The notes under the pieces were generated by a model. The model searched no databases and was not told the DNA's origin. It was given only the letters and a program-made list of their open reading frames with translations. The position numbers and the translations under genes are program-made. A stretch of DNA of 8,772 bases, taken from contig WAMJ01000228.1 in assembly GCA_015522385.1 (NCBI GenBank), positions 1 to 8,772 on the forward strand, written 5' to 3'. Shown here in pieces: positions 1 to 5,418 of this stretch. Origin of the DNA: Candidatus Heimdallarchaeota archaeon (GTDB lineage: Archaea > Asgardarchaeota > Heimdallarchaeia > Heimdallarchaeales > Kariarchaeaceae). Each line of letters begins with the position of its first letter. Within the stretch, counting starts at the first letter, position 1.

Positions 1-2
1 AA

Positions 3-374
3 GTTATTGAGCTCTCCTCTCCTGTACTCAAACTCACCGATAAGATCATCGTGATCCCACTTCTCGGGACGATTGATAGCGCAAGGGCATTCCAGATCAT
101 GGAGAAGATACTCAATTCAATAAAGGAGTCTAATGCCAAAATTGTAATCATTGACATCACCGGTGTACCTCTCATTGACACGTCAACTGGTGCTAATCTC
201 GTGAGGACGGTGAAGGCCATACGGCTCATGGGTTCCGACAGCATTCTCACAGGGGTCAGACCCATGCTGGCCCAGACCATTGTTGAGCTGGGGATCGACC
301 TCAAGGATATCGTTACCAGGAGCACCCTGTCTGACGGTTTTCTTGAGGCCCTCAACATGCTGAAAACGAAGTAG
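3..374 (+). CDS. rsbR: RsbR-like stressosome STAS protein, C-terminal part (5' end outside window)
   Basis: The reading frame is open from base 3, so the gene starts upstream and only 123 C-terminal residues are visible; the internal GTG at 51 is not a credible start because it would cut off the first strand of the STAS fold. The visible part is a nearly complete STAS domain with the RsbR hallmarks: an ELSSPV lead-in, GTIDSARA, DITGVPLIDT and LTGVRP. Counting from base 3, Ser26 (bases 78-80) and Thr60 (180-182) fall 34 residues apart, the spacing of the two threonines (171 and 205) that RsbT phosphorylates in Bacillus subtilis RsbRA. In bacteria RsbR builds the stressosome shell with RsbS and holds the RsbT kinase; its variable N-terminal sensor domain is not visible here. 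It is the first visible gene of a six-gene operon. The family match is strong; which signal it senses cannot be told. Confidence 0.93.
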   Translation, partial: VIELSSPVLKLTDKIIVIPLLGTIDSARAFQIMEKILNSIKESNAKIVIIDITGVPLIDTSTGANLVRTVKAIRLMGSDSILTGVRPMLAQTIVELGIDLKDIVTRSTLSDGFLEALNMLKTK

Positions 375-385
375 GGGGCATATTC

Positions 386-1264
386 ATGTTGGCTGGAGAG
401 AAATATACTGTGCTCATCGTTGACGATGATCCAAACAACCGGAAGTTACTCGAACGGTATCTTACAAGATCAGGGCTTATCGTCCTCACCGCGAGGGATG
501 CGATCGAAGGTCTTGCCCTCTTGGAGATGCTCATCCCGGATGCAATTCTGATCGACTACCAGATGCCTAACCTGAACGGTATCGATGCTGCCAGAAGAAT
601 TCGGGAGACCAATAAGAGGACCGCAATTGTGATGATGACAGCCTTCTCTTCTCAGGAGGTCGTGATCGATGCTATCAAGTCTGAGATTGATGACTTTCTA
701 CCCAAACCCCTTCAGTTCAAGACCATCCCTTCAAAACTCATCGAACTAATTGAGAAGAGGCAGAAGATGTTCCCATTGATCGAATCTGATTTCATCCCGA
801 ATGATGGGAATATCTTCAGTCATTTTTTGATTATGAAAGATTCCCTCCCAATGTACTCAATGGGTATCTCCCGGTTCAACAATGGAGGGTCAGATTACCA
901 CGTAATCACGGAACACCGGAACAACGATGAGACACTCGTCTCCGGTTTCATATCTGCGATCAAGAGCTTCAGTACAGTTATGTTTGGTGAGGAACTTGGA
1001 GAGATATCCTTCGGGAAGTACAGGCTGCTCATCAAGGGAGTCGGTGGTTATATCTGCTGTGTGACGGTAGATACGGCAGTCTATACTTGGATGCTTAGGG
1101 GGAACAAGCTTCACATTGTCAGCGATATGGTTCAAGACATACTGCATCATGTAGATCTGGCCTATTCGGGTGAATATGAGTATATCGAGAAGGGATCTAT
1201 CCTACACGAGTACATCACGCAGTCTCTTGATACTACAGCGAAGAAGATTGCATCGAGGTGGTAG
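386..1264 (+). CDS. response regulator receiver domain fused to a longin/roadblock-like domain
   Basis: The protein has 292 residues. Residues 6-125 form a canonical receiver domain: acidic pocket Asp13-Asp15, phosphoacceptor Asp57 in the LIDYQMPNLNG motif, switch Thr85 and Lys107 followed by Pro108. No DNA-binding or enzymatic output follows. Residues about 144-290 instead hold a predicted alpha/beta domain: a strand (FLIMKDSLPMYSMGISRF), the helix ETLVSGFISAIKSF, then GEISFGKYRLLIKG and a hydrophobic strand ending in CCVTVD. This order and wording resemble the longin/roadblock-like domains common in Asgard archaea, which usually bind small GTPases or dimerise; this assignment is from recall. 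The start at 386 follows the stop of the previous gene by 11 nt and has a G-rich ribosome binding site (AGGGGG, 373-378) seven bases upstream. It probably receives phosphate from the histidine kinase further down the operon and changes a protein-protein contact. The receiver is certain, the C-terminal label moderate. Confidence 0.88.
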   Translation: MLAGEKYTVLIVDDDPNNRKLLERYLTRSGLIVLTARDAIEGLALLEMLIPDAILIDYQMPNLNGIDAARRIRETNKRTAIVMMTAFSSQEVVIDAIKSEIDDFLPKPLQFKTIPSKLIELIEKRQKMFPLIESDFIPNDGNIFSHFLIMKDSLPMYSMGISRFNNGGSDYHVITEHRNNDETLVSGFISAIKSFSTVMFGEELGEISFGKYRLLIKGVGGYICCVTVDTAVYTWMLRGNKLHIVSDMVQDILHHVDLAYSGEYEYIEKGSILHEYITQSLDTTAKKIASRW

Positions 1265-1268
1265 GCAA

Positions 1269-1709
1269 ATGGAGAAGGTGTTTATAGTCCCCAAGGATCT
1301 CATCGGAAACATGATCCGTGACTTCGCAGATATGATTGTCTTTCACATCGAGAACAATGCATACGATAGGGTAGTCTTTGACTTCAATGAGGTTTCGACC
1401 ATCGTGACTGATTCTTTGATTGAGCTTTCGAAGCTCTTCAAGATCATCAACATGCTCGGGAAGAAAGTGGAAATACGTGATGTGCCCCCACATCTGGCAC
1501 TTCCTTTGAGCTCTCAGCTGTCAGGGTTGTCAAATCTGATCTACTCTCAATCCGTCACTTCCAATGATGACACCGTGACAGATATCTTCCTTAAGCTCCT
1601 CACCGAGGAAGAGGAAGATGTCCACCGACACATTGAAGAATTGATAATTGGGGATTTGAGCTCGCACGATCTCCTAGATTACCTGAGGAGTCTGAATGAA
1701 AATGAGTGA
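1269..1709 (+). CDS. small divergent RsbS-like STAS protein with acidic C-terminal tail
   Basis: The protein has 146 residues. The start at ATG 1269 is chosen because a Shine-Dalgarno sequence GAGGTG (1255-1260) lies eight bases upstream and it follows the previous stop by 4 nt; a start at 1170 would overlap that gene by 95 bases. Residues 1-105 fit a STAS fold, with the core VVFDFNEVSTIVTDSLIEL and then a second strand (KKVEIRDVPP). Ser49, directly after Asp48, aligns with Ser59 of Bacillus RsbS, the residue RsbT phosphorylates, so this is a plausible second substrate of the kinase encoded next. The match is weaker than for the upstream RsbR-like gene. Residues about 108-146 are an unusual, probably helical tail with an acidic EEEED stretch that RsbS lacks. 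The last 14 bases overlap the next gene and lie within a long hairpin, which suggests coupled translation of antagonist and kinase. Confidence 0.82.
   Translation: MEKVFIVPKDLIGNMIRDFADMIVFHIENNAYDRVVFDFNEVSTIVTDSLIELSKLFKIINMLGKKVEIRDVPPHLALPLSSQLSGLSNLIYSQSVTSNDDTVTDIFLKLLTEEEEDVHRHIEELIIGDLSSHDLLDYLRSLNENE
1685..1690 (+). promoter_or_regulatory. Shine-Dalgarno site for the kinase/phosphatase gene
   Basis: GAGGAG lies five bases before ATG 1696 and eleven before ATG 1702. It sits inside the end of the STAS gene and directly abuts the 5' foot of the hairpin at 1691-1728, so a folded hairpin would leave the site single-stranded but block the start codon beside it. The spacing favours 1696 slightly; 1702 remains possible. 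Confidence 0.6.
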
Positions 1710-1728
1710 GATTTCACTCTCATTCAGA
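1691..1728 (+). promoter_or_regulatory. RNA hairpin covering a start codon (putative translational coupling element)
   Basis: Two stacked stems can be read directly. Bases 1691-1699 (TCTGAATGA) pair perfectly with 1720-1728 (TCATTCAGA), and 1704-1709 (GAGTGA) pair perfectly with 1714-1719 (TCACTC), leaving a four-base loop (1710-1713) and one four-base bulge (1700-1703). That gives 15 Watson-Crick pairs. Start codon ATG 1696 and alternative ATG 1702 lie within the structure, as does the stop codon of the upstream STAS gene (1707-1709). A ribosome finishing the STAS gene would open the helix and free the next start. The regulatory role is an inference; the pairing itself is plain. Coding constraint on a serine/leucine/phenylalanine-rich stretch is the alternative explanation. 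Confidence 0.6.
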
Positions 1729-2742
1729 AGGGAGGGTGACTTACCATACGTAAGAAAGAAGGTCAGGGTTTTCTCAGAGGAGATCGGTCTTGAGGAAGAG
1801 GTTGTGGAGTCTACTCTACTCGGGATTACCGAGCTATTGACCAATGTAACAAAGTACGCGGGGGGTCTCGCATTTATTAATATCAGAAGCGTGCAGCGGG
1901 ACTCCTCGCGGGGAATTGAGGTCACGGTAGAGGACAGGGGTAGAGGTATCCAACAGTTGGGACTTGCCCTCACCGATGGTTTCTCCTCCAAGGGAACTTT
2001 GGGGCTAGGACTGGGTGCTGTCAGGAGATTGAGTGACGAGTTTGAGGTGGAAAATCGACCAGACACAGACTTCGAGGACTCAGGACTTAGGGTCACATTC
2101 CGGAAGTTTAACCGATCCAATATATCTATTAGAACCGGTACTTCAAATAGAATGACAGGACTGGACTGGTGGGTAGAGTCTTGGTGTGAATCCAAGGGGG
2201 GAGCTCCGTACAATGGTGATGGTGTATTCTGGATACAGGATGAGGGGCTGATCCTAGCTGCTGTCATCGACGGGGTGGGACACGGGAGGACTGCATCTGA
2301 GGTCACACAAACCGTCATCAGAGTCATAAAGGCATCGAGTAATGATCCGCTGGATCACCTTGTTGAGATTGTACATTCAAAGGTCGGAGGTTCTATCGGT
2401 TGCCAGATGGGTTTAATCCGTATAGATAAAAGGACGGGGATACTTAGGTACGTGATAGTCGGGAATATCCGAGGTTTCCACCTACACGGGAACCGGATAT
2501 TCAGTCTGCTGTCGAAAAGCGGAACAGTTGGGAGAACCCTTCCCACTCTCATGGTTCAAGAAGTAGTGGTCAAATCTGGAGACATGCTTGTTTTGCATTC
2601 CGACGGAATTTCCCGTGGCTGGGTAGTAAAAGTCAGGGAGAAAAGGTACCCAGGATTCACCGAGAGGATTAATGGTGATTTCCTCATGAGGTATGCCAAA
2701 GATTCGGATGATAGCTCATTCATGATAATAGGGAGGCAGTGA
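1696..2742 (+). CDS. RsbT-like serine/threonine kinase fused to an RsbX/SpoIIE-like PP2C phosphatase
   Basis: The protein has 348 residues and no membrane segment. Residues 1-137 are a GHKL ATPase of the RsbT/anti-sigma type: N-box Glu46-Asn50 in ELLTNVTKYAGG, G1-box Asp80-Gly82-Gly84 (DRGRGI), and G2-box GTLGLGLGAVRRL at 100-112, close to the RsbT signature. Residues about 153-348 are a SpoIIE-type PP2C phosphatase with its metal-binding acids in place: Asp175-Gly176, Asp192 in DGVGHGR, Asp303-Gly304 in LHSDGIS, and Asp338-Asp339 near the end. In bacteria RsbT phosphorylates RsbR and RsbS, and RsbX removes those phosphates; this protein would carry both opposing activities in one chain. The STAS genes just upstream are the obvious substrates. 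It overlaps the preceding gene by 14 nt; ATG 1702 is an alternative start. Free kinase in bacteria usually activates RsbU, and no such gene is visible here. Both domains look catalytically complete. Confidence 0.9.
   Translation: MKMSEISLSFRREGDLPYVRKKVRVFSEEIGLEEEVVESTLLGITELLTNVTKYAGGLAFINIRSVQRDSSRGIEVTVEDRGRGIQQLGLALTDGFSSKGTLGLGLGAVRRLSDEFEVENRPDTDFEDSGLRVTFRKFNRSNISIRTGTSNRMTGLDWWVESWCESKGGAPYNGDGVFWIQDEGLILAAVIDGVGHGRTASEVTQTVIRVIKASSNDPLDHLVEIVHSKVGGSIGCQMGLIRIDKRTGILRYVIVGNIRGFHLHGNRIFSLLSKSGTVGRTLPTLMVQEVVVKSGDMLVLHSDGISRGWVVKVREKRYPGFTERINGDFLMRYAKDSDDSSFMIIGRQ
2731..2736 (+). promoter_or_regulatory. Shine-Dalgarno site for the soluble histidine kinase
   Basis: GGGAGG in the last codons of the phosphatase gene lies nine bases before ATG 2746 and fixes that start, three bases after the upstream stop codon. 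Confidence 0.6.
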
Positions 2743-2745
2743 GAT

Positions 2746-4047
2746 ATGGTGGAATTACTATACAAACAGATCTTCGACAGCTCCGCTCGACCCAATGGTT
2801 TAAAGGAGATTCTCGAGGTAATATCTGAAGCCTTCCAGTTCAGTCCAGTAGACACTTCCCGGATAAACTCGGTGACGTTTGAACTGATGCATGCTCTTAC
2901 CATGAACTACGATAGTTCCGAGATGAGGCTTAGCGTTGACTCAGGGGTCAGATCTGATCTTCAATTCATGATTGACTGCTGGGTCGGATCTCTCGATGAC
3001 CAGCTATACTCAAAATTAAAAAAGTGGGCCAATCTGTTTCGTGCCCGTTGCAGTTTCCAAGAACTCAGGAAGGGATTCAGGGTACAGATCACTCTCGATG
3101 GACTCCATGCCAAGTCACTTCTTGACCCTGTATCGATTGATCTCCTCCGCGACCAGTTGAGAAATATCGAGCTCAAGGGTCTGGAGAGCAAATCAAGGGA
3201 AGAGCTCATTCAAGACATACGGGATCGGAGCTCAAAGCTCCATGATCTCACCAACTACCTCACTGAGCTCGAGAAAAAAGGTGCAGAGATCGAAAACCTG
3301 AATCTCGTACTTTCTGAGAAAAACATGGAGCTTGAGGCCAGTATGGAACAGGTTAGATTGGCAGACAGGATGAAGAGTCAGTTCTTAGCCAACATGTCCC
3401 ACGAGCTCAGAACTCCCCTCAACTCCGTTATAGGATTCAGCCAGTTAATGCAAGACGGGCTGGTGGGGGAGTTGACGGAGGAGCAACTCGAGATCGTCAC
3501 AGACATTCTGAACAGCGGAAATCATCTACTTAATCTGATCAACCAGATCCTTGACATCTCTAAAATTGAGGCAGGAATGATGGAGTTACACAAGGAAACT
3601 CTGGAGGTAGACAAGGTCATCTCGGTTGTAATGGCAGATATCAGACCTCTCGCTGAGGCGAAAAAGCTGAAACTTGTTGAGAAGACAAGAGGACTTAAAG
3701 TTCACGCTGATCAGACCCGGATCCGTCAGGTCCTGTTAAACCTACTCTCCAATGCAATCAAGTTCAGCCCAGAAGATTCTGAAATCGTCGTGAGCACTAG
3801 GGCCCATAACGGTTCAGTTGAGTTTTCGGTCAAGGATCATGGAATAGGAATAAGACCAGAGGATCAAAAATCTATATTTGAGGAGTTCAAGCAGGTAGAT
3901 GACTCACACACGCGTGAGTACCAGGGCACCGGTCTTGGGCTCTCCCTTGTCAAGAAACTTGTCAACCTTCACGGTGGAAGGGTATGGGTACAGAGTGAGG
4001 TAGGGAAGGGTAGTGAGTTCTTCTTCTCAATTCCTATGGAGGACTAG
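2746..4047 (+). CDS. soluble HisKA histidine kinase with an unusual N-terminal domain
   Basis: The protein has 433 residues and no transmembrane segment, so it should act in the cytoplasm. Residues about 145-210 are a charged heptad-like coiled coil leading into a HisKA dimerisation domain, with phosphoacceptor His219 in NMSHELRTPLNSVIGF. The HATPase_c domain follows with all boxes intact: Asn336 in LLSNAIKFSP, Asp364 in KDHGIGI, a FEEFKQVD F-box, and GTGLGLSLVKKL from Gly394. Residues 1-125 match no PAS or GAF pattern. The stretch around Glu46 (VTFELMHALTMNY, then MRLSVDSG and LQFMIDC) runs parallel to the RsbT-like domain encoded just upstream but lacks the N-box asparagine, so it may be a degenerate GHKL domain serving as a docking module. 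The adjacent single-domain response regulator, 2 nt downstream, is the likely phosphate acceptor, with the longin-fused regulator as a second candidate. The kinase call is certain; the N-terminal reading is tentative. Confidence 0.95.
   Translation: MVELLYKQIFDSSARPNGLKEILEVISEAFQFSPVDTSRINSVTFELMHALTMNYDSSEMRLSVDSGVRSDLQFMIDCWVGSLDDQLYSKLKKWANLFRARCSFQELRKGFRVQITLDGLHAKSLLDPVSIDLLRDQLRNIELKGLESKSREELIQDIRDRSSKLHDLTNYLTELEKKGAEIENLNLVLSEKNMELEASMEQVRLADRMKSQFLANMSHELRTPLNSVIGFSQLMQDGLVGELTEEQLEIVTDILNSGNHLLNLINQILDISKIEAGMMELHKETLEVDKVISVVMADIRPLAEAKKLKLVEKTRGLKVHADQTRIRQVLLNLLSNAIKFSPEDSEIVVSTRAHNGSVEFSVKDHGIGIRPEDQKSIFEEFKQVDDSHTREYQGTGLGLSLVKKLVNLHGGRVWVQSEVGKGSEFFFSIPMED
4038..4042 (+). 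promoter_or_regulatory. Shine-Dalgarno site for the single-domain response regulator
   Basis: GGAGG in the last codons of the kinase gene lies seven bases before ATG 4050 and supports that start, two bases after the kinase stop codon. Confidence 0.6.
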
Positions 4048-4049
4048 TC

Positions 4050-4412
4050 ATGAAAGTATTGGTGATCGAGGACAACCCACTAAACCTGAAACTCATCAAC
4101 ATGATCCTCAGGAAATTCGATGTCGAATCCCTCAACATCACCGATGGCAATGATGCCATCCAGAGACTTCCTTTCATCAAGCCTGATATTATCCTCTGTG
4201 ATATTCAGTTACCTGGTGTAGACGGTATTGGGATCCTCAATTTCATCCGTTCCCACGAAGATCTGAGATCTGCGAAAGTCGTAGCGATAACTGCACACGC
4301 TCTTGTTGGTGACCGTGACCGATTCATAGGTATGGGATTTGACCACTACATGAGTAAACCTTTTGATACAAGAAAGCTTAAGGAACTACTGGAGAGTCTA
4401 ATACCAGTATAG
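4050..4412 (+). CDS. single-domain response regulator (DivK/Spo0F-like)
   Basis: The 120 residues make up one receiver domain and nothing else. The acidic pocket is Glu7-Asp8, the phosphoacceptor is Asp51 in LCDIQLPGVDG, the switch residue is Thr81 in AITAHAL, and Lys103-Pro104 follows. The AHAL and MGFDHYMSKPFD segments are typical of receivers paired with HisKA hybrid-type kinases. Without an output domain it must act by protein-protein contact or as a phosphorelay intermediate. It lies 2 nt behind the histidine kinase and closes the plus-strand operon, so it is the most likely cognate partner. No T-rich terminator is visible before the convergent gene 27 nt away. Confidence 0.95.
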   Translation: MKVLVIEDNPLNLKLINMILRKFDVESLNITDGNDAIQRLPFIKPDIILCDIQLPGVDGIGILNFIRSHEDLRSAKVVAITAHALVGDRDRFIGMGFDHYMSKPFDTRKLKELLESLIPV

Positions 4413-4439
4413 TTTGCTGACCAAAGACATCCGTTAGTT

Positions 4440-5174
4440 CTAGGTGCTTGTGATAATTCCTATTAGGGTTTCTGGATGGTCATGCTTTGACCTCGATATC
4501 TTGATATACACCCGGTATTTCTCCATTTCGGAAATAGTAAAGTCTCCTATGTACTCCTGCTCTTTGTGCAATGATGTGTTTACCTCGTCAAGGAATTCTT
4601 CAACTGATGGGATCTTGAGAGCCTGGGACAGTGCCTGAAGAAAGTTGTCTTTCTCGAATTGTACCCCCCTCTTCTCAAAGAAGTTCTCTATGGGTGTGGA
4701 TATCTCTACTGTGTTGTTGAGAATATTCCATGAGAAGGTATGGATTTCGGAGACCTTGTATATATTCTGTAGAATGTTGATGGTCTCATTTAGCTTTCTG
4801 TGTATGATTTCTTTGTGAATACCTATCTCCAGAGCGATCCTTAGTGAATCAATCGTGAATGGTTTCTGGATGTACCCCATGGGCAAAGAATGCTTTGCTC
4901 GTGAGAGAATGTCCTGATCTGCGTAAGCTGTTATGAATATGGAGGGGATGTTATATTCCTTCCTCATGTAAGATGCAGCATCGATTCCCTCATACTGATC
5001 TTCAAGGACGATGTCAACCAGAGCGAAGTCTGGGATATCATCATTCTCGAGGAAGCTATAAAGAGAGTGGGCATTATTGAATATCTCCATGATTTCGTAG
5101 CCTAACTCCTCCATCATTGATTTGAGAGAAAGCGATATGAGTACTTCATCCTCCAGAATGACTAGTCGGTGCAC
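4440..5174 (-). CDS. response regulator with C-terminal PAS-like domain
   Basis: The protein has 244 residues. Residues 1-118 are a receiver domain with Glu8-Asp9, phosphoacceptor Asp54 (LVDIVLEDQYEG), Thr82 (FITAYAD) and Lys104-Pro105. This variant, with a long loop after the aspartate and an MGYIQKPF motif, is the type paired with HisKA_2 kinases in methanogens and related archaea. Residues about 133-244 read as a divergent PAS domain: FSWNILNNTVEIS resembles the usual first strand, and the end (VYIKISRS, then ETLIGIITST) resembles a PAC motif. There is no DNA-binding domain. The start is GTG at 5174, supported by AAGGAG (complement of 5183-5188) eight bases upstream and a TATA-like box further up. 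The membrane kinase encoded at the head of this strand's cluster is the natural partner. The ligand of the PAS domain is unknown. Confidence 0.9.
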   Translation of the reverse strand: MHRLVILEDEVLISLSLKSMMEELGYEIMEIFNNAHSLYSFLENDDIPDFALVDIVLEDQYEGIDAASYMRKEYNIPSIFITAYADQDILSRAKHSLPMGYIQKPFTIDSLRIALEIGIHKEIIHRKLNETINILQNIYKVSEIHTFSWNILNNTVEISTPIENFFEKRGVQFEKDNFLQALSQALKIPSVEEFLDEVNTSLHKEQEYIGDFTISEMEKYRVYIKISRSKHDHPETLIGIITST

Positions 5175-5418
5175 AGTGATTTCTCCTTCTTTTCCACTTC
5201 CTTTTGTACAGTTGCCATATATATTCCCTACTTTTCTTCAAAGAAATATTCTCTTTTCCACAACTATTTTAATGAAGTTCTTACGTAAATTCGGAAAAAG
5301 CGATACTGTTGTTTAAACATATGTCTGTACATGAAATCTCCGAACTCATTGGTCGCGATTGATATTTCTGTCCTTGGGTATTTTTCGCTATTTTGATTTA
5401 TTCTTGCAACCATTTTCG
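5175..5418 (-). promoter_or_regulatory. spacer with archaeal-type promoter for the PAS-containing response regulator
   Basis: This 244-base AT-rich spacer separates two minus-strand genes and holds no convincing coding region. A TATA-like run (ATATATAT, 5217-5224) lies about 43-50 bases before the GTG start. Archaeal initiation about 25 bases downstream of it would give a leader of roughly 20 bases that includes the Shine-Dalgarno site. Short perfect palindromes, TTACGTAA (5281-5288) and GTTTAAAC (5311-5318), lie upstream of the box and could be operator half-sites, but words this short occur by chance in such sequence. No T-run terminator follows the preceding gene, so some read-through is possible. 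Confidence 0.5.
5183..5188 (-). promoter_or_regulatory. Shine-Dalgarno site deciding a GTG start
   Basis: Read on the minus strand this is AAGGAG, eight bases before the GTG at 5174-5172. It supports the non-ATG start of the response regulator with the PAS-like domain. Confidence 0.6.

Noticed and set aside
51..374. GTG at 51 as start of the first gene
   Set aside because: The frame is open to the window edge, and the residues encoded upstream (ELSSPV) belong to the conserved start of an RsbR STAS domain, so the gene is truncated by the window.
1170..1268. Longer version of the small STAS gene starting at ATG 1170
   Set aside because: It would overlap the response regulator gene by 95 bases, adds a low-complexity Arg/Ser-rich stretch, and ignores the well-placed GAGGTG before ATG 1269.
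1674..2327. 217-codon reading frame on the minus strand
   Set aside because: It is antisense to the well-supported kinase/phosphatase gene, and its translation is Ser/Pro/Thr-rich without any domain, typical of a shadow frame.
5122..5316. 64-codon plus-strand frame over the promoter spacer
   Set aside because: It begins inside the receiver gene on the other strand, has no ribosome binding site I can see, and its product is low-complexity.
5311..5323. Palindrome GTTTAAAC next to CATATG as a defined operator
   Set aside because: The words are short, AT-rich and single-copy in the spacer, and they do not overlap the TATA-like box; kept only as a remark under the spacer.
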